5,599 nucleotides of DNA, taken from NCBI GenBank assembly GCA_027886785.1, contig JAPCJV010000152.1:1-5599 (forward strand), in the 5' to 3' direction. Origin of the DNA: Nitrososphaerota archaeon (GTDB taxonomy: Archaea; Thermoproteota; Nitrososphaeria; Nitrososphaerales; CADDZS01). Below, one piece after another: positions 1 to 5,599 of this stretch (the stretch's first letter is position 1; the number at the start of each line of letters is the position of its first letter). Both the position numbers and the translations under genes were made by a program. The notes beneath the pieces were generated by a model. It was not told the DNA's origin, did not search any database, and saw only the letters and a list, made by a program, of their open reading frames with translations.

Positions 1-756
1 AGTTGGCACTTGCGAATTCGCTTCTACAAAGTTCACTATAATTTCGCAGGCGGTTGGAAGGGGTTTGTAGTAAGGATTCCTCAGCAAAACCATTTGGGTT
101 TGACCGGCTGTATAATTTGAGACATAAAAAGGACCATCCGCAACATCTGTCCCATTAATGCCAGAATAAGACACTCCTTGATTCACATAGGATTGAGGGT
201 ACACAGTCGTGTAAACGTTCTGACCAGCCTTTTCGGGGAAATGGGCGTCGGATTGATTCAGAACAAACACAGCCTCGCTAGTATTTAGGGCGTATTCCCT
301 GGAAACCTCCCCGTGGAGATTCAAAAAGTCGACCGTCGAGTTTAGGGCGAACTTGGAACTGTATGTATTCAGGATATCTTGAGCCGTTACGGGCTGGCCG
401 TTCGACCAAGTCATTCCGGGTCTAATATTGAATGACCAAGTTGTGTAGTTTGAATTGGTAGATATCCAATCAGTCAAGCTGTTACTGAAATCAATCGTAC
501 CGTTTGTAAAGACAAAAGGCGAAATTCCCAGATACATCAACCTCGTTATGAGAAAATTCGATTCCGTGGGCGGTGTGGTGATCATGTTAAAGCCGCTGGG
601 TACACCACCAAAACTCGTCAATTTCAATGGGTTAGCAGAACAGTTAGATGACGACTGCGACTGGCCATTTGCCGGCGCCAGGAAAACAGGTGAAGCAGGA
701 ATCGCAACCAACGCTAGCAGGGCAAGCAGCATTATTGTCGAAACTAATCTAGTCAA
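1..756 (-). CDS. Family 5 extracellular solute-binding protein of a peptide ABC importer, N-terminal part (3' end beyond left edge)
   Basis: This is the extracellular receptor that would capture peptides and hand them to the DppBC permease. The frame is open from a TTG at 756 to base 1, giving 252 residues of a protein that is normally 500 or more. Residues 1-27 form a Sec-type leader: Thr-Arg near the start, then a hydrophobic Leu/Ala/Val run. No Cys follows in a lipobox, so it is not a bacterial-type lipoprotein; anchoring, if any, would lie at the missing C-terminus. SBP_bac_5 hallmarks are the WSNGQPVTAQD stretch at 117-127 (family form W-S/T-D-G-x-P-x-T-A-x-D) and GPFYVSNYTAG at 208-218, followed by LRNPYY. 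Eight N-x-S/T sequons (N38, 85, 103, 139, 158, 167, 201, 214) suggest a glycosylated archaeal surface protein. The start is uncertain: TTG 756 supplies the basic residue of the leader, ATG 732 would remove it, and neither has a clear ribosome binding site. An in-frame TAA at about 795 limits any extension. Exact peptide specificity cannot be read. Confidence 0.88.
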   Translation of the reverse strand, partial: MTRLVSTIMLLALLALVAIPASPVFLAPANGQSQSSSNCSANPLKLTSFGGVPSGFNMITTPPTESNFLITRLMYLGISPFVFTNGTIDFSNSLTDWISTNSNYTTWSFNIRPGMTWSNGQPVTAQDILNTYSSKFALNSTVDFLNLHGEVSREYALNTSEAVFVLNQSDAHFPEKAGQNVYTTVYPQSYVNQGVSYSGINGTDVADGPFYVSNYTAGQTQMVLLRNPYYKPLPTACEIIVNFVEANSQVPT

Positions 757-878
757 AGGGTCAATCTTGACGGAGGGCTTGAGCCTTTCACTTTAAGTCT
801 TTTTCTGAAAATTACTTGAGGCTAGTGGAGCGACCTCGATTCCTATTGGCCCGCGGGTCAAACTGGATCAAGTGCGTT
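757..878 (-). other. Gap between dppF and the binding-protein gene
   Basis: These 122 bases hold no convincing gene: the minus strand has no ATG here. In contrast to the zero to negative spacing among dppB, C, D and F, this gap is long enough to hold a promoter or an RNA-processing site. I see no hairpin followed by a T-run that would make a clear terminator for dppF. Confidence 0.6.
791..806 (-). promoter_or_regulatory. Candidate archaeal BRE/TATA element for the binding-protein gene
   Basis: On the minus strand an A-rich tract, AGAAAAAGA, runs into CTTAAAG, resembling a purine-rich BRE followed by a TATA-like box. Initiation about 25 bases downstream would fall near 770-765, just ahead of the TTG at 756, giving a short leader. 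The match is loose and assumes an archaeal host. Confidence 0.3.
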
Positions 879-1892
879 TTACTGGTTTAGCGGATAATAG
901 CAGGCCGCATAATGTTCGGCAAACCTTTCAACTAGATCGGGTTGTTTTTCCTTGCAATCTATCTTAGCATATTTGCATCTGTGCTCGAAAACACATCCCG
1001 GAGACGCGGTAAGGATTTCCGAAGAAAGAGAAACTGCGTCGGTCATCGTGCTCTTGGAGTCCAAACCTGGAGTAGACTCTAGAATCAATTCGACATATGG
1101 ATGGAACGGCCTGGAAATTAGAGCGCGGGCAGGCCCACTTTCAAGAACCTTCCCCGCATACATGACCAAAATCCTATCTCCAACAATAACAGCACTCGCA
1201 AGATCGTGTGTTATGATAATCAAGGTAAGGTTACGTTTCATCTTAAGATTGACCAAAAGAGACAAAACGTTCAATCTTTGGGCAGCGTCAAGCATCGTGA
1301 TTGGTTCGTCAGCGATGAGCACTTTGGGGTTTGATGCTAGTGCTCTCGCGATGCTCACTCTCTGCCTCTCTCCCCCGCTTATTTGATGTGGGTAACGGTT
1401 CATTATCTCGGGTTTTAGCCCAACCTCGTTCAATAGAGAAGCCACAGACTCTCTTATTTGGTCTTTGTTTTTCTCTCCATTGAGGTATCTGAAAGGAATC
1501 GAGATATTACTTAGTACCGTCTGTCGGTTTATGAGAGACTCGAACGGATCCTGGTATACGATTTGAACATCCTTACGATATTCGCGTAGTGCCTTGCCCT
1601 TCAGATTATTTATCGTGACGCCATCGTGCTTGATGGAACCAGAGGAGGGAGAGGTAAGGCCGAGCAAGCAACGGGCAATGGTACTTTTGCCAGAACCTGT
1701 TTCCCCCACGATTGCCAAGAATTCTCCCTTGTGAAGCTCGAAAGAGACATCATCAACTGCTCTAACAATTTTCTTTTTTCCTCTAAGCATACCGGTGATT
1801 GTTTCAAACGTTACTGAAAGGTGGCTGATTTCAAAGAATGGCTCGTTTGCGCTGGATGGTGTATCTAATTGTACTTGTGACAAGCTGCCCAC
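879..1892 (-). CDS. dppF: Peptide ABC transporter ATP-binding protein, DppF/OppF-like
   Basis: One of two cytoplasmic ATPases that power peptide import. It has 337 residues, usual for the family. Motifs in order: Walker A GETGSGKST (63-71), Q-loop Q114, ABC signature ISGGERQRV (171-179), Walker B VLIADEP (191-197) with catalytic E196, D-loop at D202, and switch His H229. After the nucleotide-binding domain comes the oligopeptide/dipeptide C-terminal extension (oligo_HPY type), with HPY at 264-266 and cysteines 300, 306, 313 and 331. The residues after Walker B are ITMLD, where DppD has the common TSALD. The GTG start at 1892 lies inside the end of dppD, a 28-base overlap, with AGAGGTGG ten bases upstream. 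A TTG at 1883, behind a second AGGTGG, is the alternative and would drop three residues. Translation is probably coupled to dppD. The DppF rather than DppD role is inferred from order and sequence character. Confidence 0.95.
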   Translation of the reverse strand: MGSLSQVQLDTPSSANEPFFEISHLSVTFETITGMLRGKKKIVRAVDDVSFELHKGEFLAIVGETGSGKSTIARCLLGLTSPSSGSIKHDGVTINNLKGKALREYRKDVQIVYQDPFESLINRQTVLSNISIPFRYLNGEKNKDQIRESVASLLNEVGLKPEIMNRYPHQISGGERQRVSIARALASNPKVLIADEPITMLDAAQRLNVLSLLVNLKMKRNLTLIIITHDLASAVIVGDRILVMYAGKVLESGPARALISRPFHPYVELILESTPGLDSKSTMTDAVSLSSEILTASPGCVFEHRCKYAKIDCKEKQPDLVERFAEHYAACYYPLNQ

Positions 1893-2827
1893 CTATCAGT
1901 ACCCACCTCTCGAAGTCTTGGTTTCTCCTTCAGGCATCTTTCAAAAACATATTTGCATCTACTCGCGTACATACAAAAGTTGGCGGAAGGAAGTTGCCCT
2001 AATTCTCGTTGAGTCGAGGCGGAAGTTACCATTGAGAGGTTTGAGTTAAAGGTCAGGACCGTACCCAACAAAGTTTCGGTGTAAGGATGCAGTGGCTCAG
2101 AAAGAACTTTGCTCAATGGGCCTCTTTCGAAAATCTCTCCTGCGTACATTACAACAACGTATTCAACTAGGCCATTGAGTAACGAAATCTCATGGGTTAT
2201 GAAGATCAGAGAGAGGTCGTTTCTGGAGATCTCCCGACTAAGTAACGTAAGAATCTGTTTTTGCGTAACTACATCCAGAGCCGAAGTTGGCTCATCCGCG
2301 ATCAGAATCCTTGGCAACAACGTGAGTGCCATAGCGATTACTACTCGCTGGCGCATGCCTCCACTTAATTCATGCGCGTAGCCGTCCATTAGTTCTGACT
2401 TAAGACCCATGGAGGAAAGCAATCGTATTGACCTGTCTCTTGCTTCTCGTTTGGACACTTTTTGATGCTCGAGGATGACCTCGATCAGATGGTCGACACT
2501 TTTCTTTACTGGATTGAGAGAGTTCATGGCAGACTGATACACCATCGAGACCTTTTCCCAGCGGTATCTGCGTAGTTGAGTATCGTTCATTTTGAGTACA
2601 TCTTGTCCATCGTATTGTATGTCTCCGTCGACAATCTTGCCGGGTGCTGGTATGGCATTCATTATACTCATTCCCAAGGTCGTCTTTCCGCTCCCGGATT
2701 CTCCGATCACCCCAACTGAATAGTTGGAGTGGGGAATCACGAGTGAAATACCATCCATTGCAGTCAGTACTCGATCTTCCAATTTGTACTGCACAGTAAC
2801 GTTGGTGAGTTTGAGAAGATCGCTCAT
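1865..2827 (-). CDS. dppD: Peptide ABC transporter ATP-binding protein, DppD/OppD-like
   Basis: The partner ATPase of the importer, 320 residues. Motifs: Walker A GESGSGKTT (42-50), Q-loop Q98 followed by the NSLNP stretch characteristic of this family (102-106), signature LSGGMRQRV (154-162), Walker B ILIADEP (174-180) with catalytic E179, D-loop SALD (182-185), and switch His H212. The C-terminal peptide-transporter extension follows, with HPYTETLL (247-254) and cysteines 285, 291, 298 and 316 in the same spacing as in dppF. All residues needed for ATP hydrolysis appear intact, so both nucleotide sites of the heterodimer could work. The ATG at 2827 lies six bases after the dppC stop. Its ribosome binding site is weak (GTGAAA), so coupling to dppC translation is likely. 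The 3' end overlaps dppF. Confidence 0.96.
   Translation of the reverse strand: MSDLLKLTNVTVQYKLEDRVLTAMDGISLVIPHSNYSVGVIGESGSGKTTLGMSIMNAIPAPGKIVDGDIQYDGQDVLKMNDTQLRRYRWEKVSMVYQSAMNSLNPVKKSVDHLIEVILEHQKVSKREARDRSIRLLSSMGLKSELMDGYAHELSGGMRQRVVIAMALTLLPRILIADEPTSALDVVTQKQILTLLSREISRNDLSLIFITHEISLLNGLVEYVVVMYAGEIFERGPLSKVLSEPLHPYTETLLGTVLTFNSNLSMVTSASTQRELGQLPSANFCMYASRCKYVFERCLKEKPRLREVGTDRWAACHKYN
1903..1910 (-). promoter_or_regulatory. Ribosome binding site for dppF, inside the dppD 3' end
   Basis: AGAGGTGG on the minus strand, ten bases before the GTG at 1892, fits a strong Shine-Dalgarno match. A second AGGTGG at 1894-1889 overlaps that GTG and sits five bases before a TTG at 1883, so the pair leaves the start choice between GTG and TTG open. 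Both sites are also dppD coding sequence. Confidence 0.5.
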
Positions 2828-2833
2828 GAGTTT

Positions 2834-3703
2834 CTATTTCACGTTCAATCGCGGATTCATTACTTCCTCTATGGAATATCCAATCAATGCAAAACCAGTC
2901 GCGACGATCGAAATTATGAGCCCTGGCTCAAGAACCCACCACCAGTCTCCGTAATCGAATCCATATTGTTGCGCCCAAAATAGAGTGCTGCCCCAGCTAA
3001 TGCTGTTGGGATTTCCCACGCCGAGGAACTGCAAAGCAGTTACGAGTATGACACCGACTGAAACGCTGATGATGAAGTAGGCCACCGCGAGGGAAGATAC
3101 CTCGGGTGCGACGACTCTCAGCATGATATCAAATTCGCCCATCCCATTTGTTTTTGCGGCGTCTACAAATGCCATTTTCTTCACGGATAATACCTGTGCC
3201 CTAACCGATCTCGCAACGGGCGCCCAGAGAAATGCAACCAGCAAAAGGGAAACCAATTGGTCTGTGGGAACAAATAGGGACGATATCAGAATGATGATTG
3301 GGAGGATTGGAAACGTAAGCGTGATATCTGTCAAGCCCGATATGATACCCCCGACTCTACCGAAATAACCTCCCACAACACCGGCAAAAAACCCAAGGAG
3401 CACCGATCCGAGGGCAGCTTCGAGCGCAACGCCCAAAGACGGATACGCTCCCCAAACTATTTGGCTCAACAGATCGTGCCCTTGATAATCGGTACCGAAG
3501 GGATGGGTGAGGCTCGGTGGCTGATTGGCCGCACCAGAAATAGAGAGTGGTGGATAGGGGTCGATGAACGGGCCGACGGAGATGAAAACTACGATGCCAA
3601 GGATTATGACCAATCCAGCAACTGTCGTTTTCTTCCTGAATAAGCTGCGCAGCACGGATCTGGGCTTTGGTGCTAATACTACTCCCGATTCCACTTCCTT
3701 CAT
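2834..3703 (-). CDS. dppC: Peptide ABC transporter permease, DppC/OppC-like
   Basis: One half of the membrane channel, 289 residues. The N-terminus is cytoplasmic and basic (KPRSVLRSLFRKK, 13-25), then a first membrane helix at about 28-46, matching the OppC N-terminal domain. The stretch HPFGTDYQGHDLLSQI (67-82) matches the family signature HPLGTDxxGRDxxSR, with His replacing the usual Arg at residue 76. Further hydrophobic segments lie near 88-112, 130-146, 149-165, 203-228 and 259-277. The EAA loop that docks onto the ATPases is at about 179-202 (DAAKTNGMGEFDIMLRVVAPE). The ATG at 3703 is the base directly after the dppB stop (TAGATG), with a weak AAGGAAG ahead of it, so translational coupling is likely. 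The length and features look intact. Confidence 0.95.
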   Translation of the reverse strand: MKEVESGVVLAPKPRSVLRSLFRKKTTVAGLVIILGIVVFISVGPFIDPYPPLSISGAANQPPSLTHPFGTDYQGHDLLSQIVWGAYPSLGVALEAALGSVLLGFFAGVVGGYFGRVGGIISGLTDITLTFPILPIIILISSLFVPTDQLVSLLLVAFLWAPVARSVRAQVLSVKKMAFVDAAKTNGMGEFDIMLRVVAPEVSSLAVAYFIISVSVGVILVTALQFLGVGNPNSISWGSTLFWAQQYGFDYGDWWWVLEPGLIISIVATGFALIGYSIEEVMNPRLNVK

Positions 3704-4672
3704 CTACTTCCTTAATCTTGGATCCAAGCGCACGAGTACTAAGTCCCCGACGATTCCCCCAATAATGATGATGACTGTAAGCACGAAAAGCGTGCCCTGA
3801 AGTACTGGATAGTCACGATTGAAGATGCCGTCTACTAGCAAATCGCCGAGACCGGCATATCCGAAAACTGCTTCGACCAAGACAGCCCTGCTAATTAATC
3901 CGGCTAGAGAAAAGGACAAGAGTGCGACAACGGGGAGCAAAGAATTTCGTAGAATGTATTTTTGAGCCAGAATTCTTGGCCGCAGGCCCCTTAGGGATGC
4001 AGCAATAACGTAGTCGCTCTTCATGACTTCTTGAGTGGTACCTCTTAGAATTAGGTAGATCTCTCCAACTACCGAAGTTGAGAGCGCAATGACTGGAAGA
4101 ACACCATGCCAGAGGACGGACGCAACGTAGCTGAGCGTTGATTTTGTACCTAGATCAAATGCCCCGAAGATGGGAAACCAATGCAAATCGACGGCAAAAA
4201 GCCAGATCAGAATTAGACCCGTCCAATAAACTGGGGTTGCATTAAGCAGGATACTCCCGTACGTTGAAGAGAGCTCGGCTTTTCCCCCTCTTCTGAGTGA
4301 GCTAATTCCTGCCAACACGTAGGCAATGAAGATCGAGAAAGCAAGGCTCGCCAATATGAGAAGAATCGTCCACCCGATTCTCTGCGCAATCAGACCGTTC
4401 ACTTGCGCGGGGAAAAACTGGAAGGATATGCCGAAATTAGGCGGCCACGTCGCAAAGATATTCTTCAAGTACAAGTAGTATTGAACAATAACAGGCTGAT
4501 CGAGGCCGAAGCGTTGCTCTAATAATTTGGACTGCAGTCCTGGGTTCGAGTAGTCGCTGACGAGAATCTGGGCTGCGTTGCCCGGAGCTATCCTGGGGAG
4601 TATGAAATCGAGGTTGACCACAACAGCTAAGACAATTAAGTACGTGAGAATCCGCTTACGCAGAAAGTTCAT
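3704..4672 (-). CDS. dppB: Peptide ABC transporter permease, DppB/OppB-like
   Basis: The other half of the channel. With the ATG at 4672 it has 322 residues, normal for DppB. The N-terminus MNFLRKRILTYLIV is the typical basic-then-hydrophobic OppB start, followed by the conserved PRIAPGNAA stretch and FGLDQPVIVQYY in the extracytoplasmic loop. About six membrane helices are visible, near 8-26, 100-122, 140-160, 182-208, 243-267 and 293-314. The EAA loop lies at about 220-247 (DYVIAASLRGLRPRILAQKY), with the AAS-LRG core. A GTG at 4684 extends the frame by four codons, but it overlaps the AAAGGTGG ribosome binding site that sits eight bases before ATG 4672, so the ATG is preferred. This is the first gene of the tightly packed B-C-D-F block. 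Confidence 0.95.
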   Translation of the reverse strand: MNFLRKRILTYLIVLAVVVNLDFILPRIAPGNAAQILVSDYSNPGLQSKLLEQRFGLDQPVIVQYYLYLKNIFATWPPNFGISFQFFPAQVNGLIAQRIGWTILLILASLAFSIFIAYVLAGISSLRRGGKAELSSTYGSILLNATPVYWTGLILIWLFAVDLHWFPIFGAFDLGTKSTLSYVASVLWHGVLPVIALSTSVVGEIYLILRGTTQEVMKSDYVIAASLRGLRPRILAQKYILRNSLLPVVALLSFSLAGLISRAVLVEAVFGYAGLGDLLVDGIFNRDYPVLQGTLFVLTVIIIIGGIVGDLVLVRLDPRLRK

Positions 4673-4680
4673 CTGAGTTC

Positions 4681-4688
4681 CCACCTTT
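4681..4688 (-). promoter_or_regulatory. Ribosome binding site deciding the dppB start
   Basis: AAAGGTGG on the minus strand, eight bases before ATG 4672, is the clearest Shine-Dalgarno sequence in the window. It argues for the ATG over the GTG at 4684, which lies within the site itself. Confidence 0.65.
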
Positions 4689-4720
4689 GCGTACTGTTAT
4701 TATCTTTTGATCGGGTTTGA

Positions 4721-4733
4721 GCGAAAAATAAAG
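4721..4733 (-). promoter_or_regulatory. Candidate archaeal TATA element for the dppBCDF operon
   Basis: Minus strand CTTTATTTTTCGC has a TATA-like core about 55 bases before the dppB ATG. Initiation about 25 bases downstream, near 4702, would leave a leader of roughly 30 bases containing the AAAGGTGG site. A second candidate, AAAAGATAATAACAG at 4708-4694, would start transcription almost at the ATG, past the ribosome binding site, and is less attractive. Neither match is strong. Confidence 0.3.
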
Positions 4734-4758
4734 CTATAATCAGCATTTTACGATATCT

Positions 4759-4781
4759 AATGGAAGAAGATATTTTCCATT
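4759..4781. repeat. Short inverted repeat upstream of dppB (7-bp arms, 9-base spacer)
   Basis: AATGGAA at 4759-4765 and TTCCATT at 4775-4781 are perfect reverse complements around a nine-base AT-rich spacer. It lies upstream of the candidate TATA element, where an operator or activator site might sit. No T-run follows on the minus strand, so it is not a standard terminator for the peptidase gene. A repeat this short can occur by chance. Confidence 0.4.
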
Positions 4782-4840
4782 TATTGCGAACAAAGCCATC
4801 AACGTGATCGTAGTATCAAAAGGAGAAGATTCAACGATTC

Positions 4841-5599
4841 TTAAACAGGTATCTCGATCAACCCTCGATCGAGTTTTGTCAGAAATTCCGCCCCACGTTC
4901 GGTAACGAGGATAGTATCTTCGACCATATATCCCCCATTGGAAATTTCGTAGTACGGAGTCTCTATGTTTAGAACGCAATTTTTCTCAATTACATCGTTG
5001 CTCGCAGGAGTGATGAATGGAAGCTCGTACATTTCCAAGCCTATCCCGTGACCACAATGGTTTCGCTGGAAATTCGGCATACCCGCTTTTCGCGCTCCCT
5101 CCACGCCTGCCTTAAAAACTTCTGATGCCTTCATTCCCGGTCTTAGGCTTGCAATCGCAGAATCCTCGCCGGCGTAAACAACTTTGTAGCATTCCTTTTG
5201 CCTATCAGAGGCTTTCCCCAGGACTGCATTCCGTCCAATGTCAGTGAAGTGGTACTTGTATTGGCATGCCACATCAAACCGAATCAAATCTCCCCTTTGC
5301 AATTTATTGTTCGAAGGAAAATAATTGTGTTGAAGATAGCTCCCCTTGCCCAGAGAAATGCTCGGAAGAAAATTGGTCATGCCCTGCCCCGCGACTGTTT
5401 CGCTGAAAGCTCTTACCAGTTCAAATCCGCTTGAACCGGCATGCGCAGCTTCAAGGGCGGCCTTGATGCCCAACTCGGTTATTTCGATGCCTTCGCGCAT
5501 TACGGCAATCTCATCCTCGTTTTTGATTTTTCGAATCTCTCTAAAAATGTCGAAGGCAGGGATTGCTTTTTCGATACCAGTGATTCCCAGGAATTTACG
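4841..5599 (-). CDS. M24 family metallopeptidase (Xaa-Pro dipeptidase/aminopeptidase class), C-terminal part (5' end beyond right edge)
   Basis: A cytosolic pita-bread-fold metallopeptidase, probably cleaving the N-terminal residue from short peptides. The frame is open to the right edge, giving 252 residues that include essentially the whole catalytic domain; an N-terminal creatinase-like domain is presumably cut off. The first visible part, FREIRKIKNEDEIAVMREG (19-37), is the usual linker helix before the M24 domain. The five dinuclear-metal ligands are all recognisable: D109 (in RFDVA), D120 (in FTDIGR), H184 (in CGHGIGLE), E213 (in NIETP) and E227 (in MVEDT). Two motif positions differ from the textbook form: Tyr191 stands where HExP has His, and ETP replaces EPG after the first Glu. 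The ATG at 5500 is internal, not the start, because the conserved linker extends upstream of it. Its position ahead of a peptide importer suggests it processes imported peptides. The exact substrate cannot be read; a non-peptidase M24 relative such as creatinase is possible but less likely here. Confidence 0.88.
   Translation of the reverse strand, partial: RKFLGITGIEKAIPAFDIFREIRKIKNEDEIAVMREGIEITELGIKAALEAAHAGSSGFELVRAFSETVAGQGMTNFLPSISLGKGSYLQHNYFPSNNKLQRGDLIRFDVACQYKYHFTDIGRNAVLGKASDRQKECYKVVYAGEDSAIASLRPGMKASEVFKAGVEGARKAGMPNFQRNHCGHGIGLEMYELPFITPASNDVIEKNCVLNIETPYYEISNGGYMVEDTILVTERGAEFLTKLDRGLIEIPV

Larger units (their letters stand above)
4673..4840 (-). other. AT-rich gap between the peptidase gene and dppB
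   Basis: These 168 bases separate the peptidase stop (4843-4841) from the dppB start. They hold no credible gene; an open frame on the same strand running out of the peptidase gene in another frame and ending at 4740 looks like a shadow. Contents are a 7-bp inverted repeat, a GATATC palindrome at about 4752-4757, candidate TATA elements and the dppB ribosome binding site. The region probably carries the promoter and control of the transporter operon. Confidence 0.6.

Noticed and set aside
455..796. Plus-strand open frame of 113 codons at the left end
   Set aside because: It lies antisense to the binding-protein gene, whose minus-strand translation shows clear family motifs; the plus-strand product has no recognisable domain.
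952..1386. Plus-strand open frame of 144 codons
   Set aside because: Entirely antisense to dppF, which has all ABC ATPase motifs; a shadow of that gene's codon pattern.
2109..2381. Plus-strand open frame of 90 codons
   Set aside because: Antisense to the signature and Walker B region of dppD; no domain and no plausible start context.
4734..4739. TATAAT on the plus strand resembling a bacterial -10 box
   Set aside because: It points to the right, into the 3' end of the peptidase gene on the opposite strand, with no plus-strand gene to serve; expected by chance in an AT-rich gap.
4759..4781. The inverted repeat as a terminator of the peptidase gene
   Set aside because: The stem is only 7 bp with few G/C pairs and no T-run follows on the minus strand; it is also about 60 bases past the stop codon.
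4740..4979. Minus-strand 79-codon frame overlapping the peptidase 3' end and the gap
   Set aside because: Most of it is an alternative frame of the peptidase gene; the product is rich in Arg and Tyr with no family resemblance, and no ribosome binding site was evident.
5498..5500. ATG at 5500 as the true start of the peptidase
   Set aside because: The same frame continues upstream to the window edge and encodes the conserved helix preceding the M24 domain, so this Met is internal.

Overview
The window holds a peptide-type ABC importer locus, entirely on the minus strand, so transcription runs from high to low coordinates. In transcription order it contains the C-terminal part of an M24 metallopeptidase (Xaa-Pro dipeptidase/aminopeptidase class, cut by the right edge), two inner-membrane permeases (DppB- and DppC-like), two ATPases (DppD- and DppF-like), and the N-terminal part of a family 5 extracellular solute-binding protein (cut by the left edge). 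No plus-strand gene, RNA gene, mobile element or CRISPR array could be supported.

Layout on the minus strand: peptidase 5599-4841; a 168-base AT-rich gap (4840-4673) with a small inverted repeat and candidate promoter elements; dppB 4672-3704; dppC 3703-2834, starting on the base after the dppB stop; dppD 2827-1865, after a 6-base gap; dppF 1892-879, overlapping dppD by 28 bases; a 122-base gap (878-757) with a candidate promoter; and the binding-protein gene from about 756 to the left edge. dppB-C-D-F is clearly one transcription unit. The peptidase and the binding protein are separated from it by gaps that could carry their own signals.

Organism: an archaeon is the best inference, but the lineage is not resolved. 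Reasons: the binding protein has a Sec-type leader without a lipobox cysteine, and its mature part is rich in Ser/Thr/Asn with eight N-glycosylation sequons in about 250 residues. The best ribosome binding sites are GGTGG-type, and the candidate promoters resemble A-rich BRE plus TATA elements rather than a clear bacterial -35/-10 pair. None of these alone excludes a bacterium. Base composition looks moderate, near even GC/AT by eye.

Together the genes describe uptake of short peptides from outside the cell: capture by the surface binding protein, passage through the DppB-DppC channel driven by the DppD-DppF ATPase pair, then probable cytosolic cleavage by the M24 peptidase. This is a known type of system. 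The points worth a second look are the substituted active-site residues in the peptidase, the identically spaced four-cysteine motifs in both ATPases, the binding-protein gene placed last with its own leader region, and the tandem ribosome-binding-like motifs at the dppD/dppF overlap.
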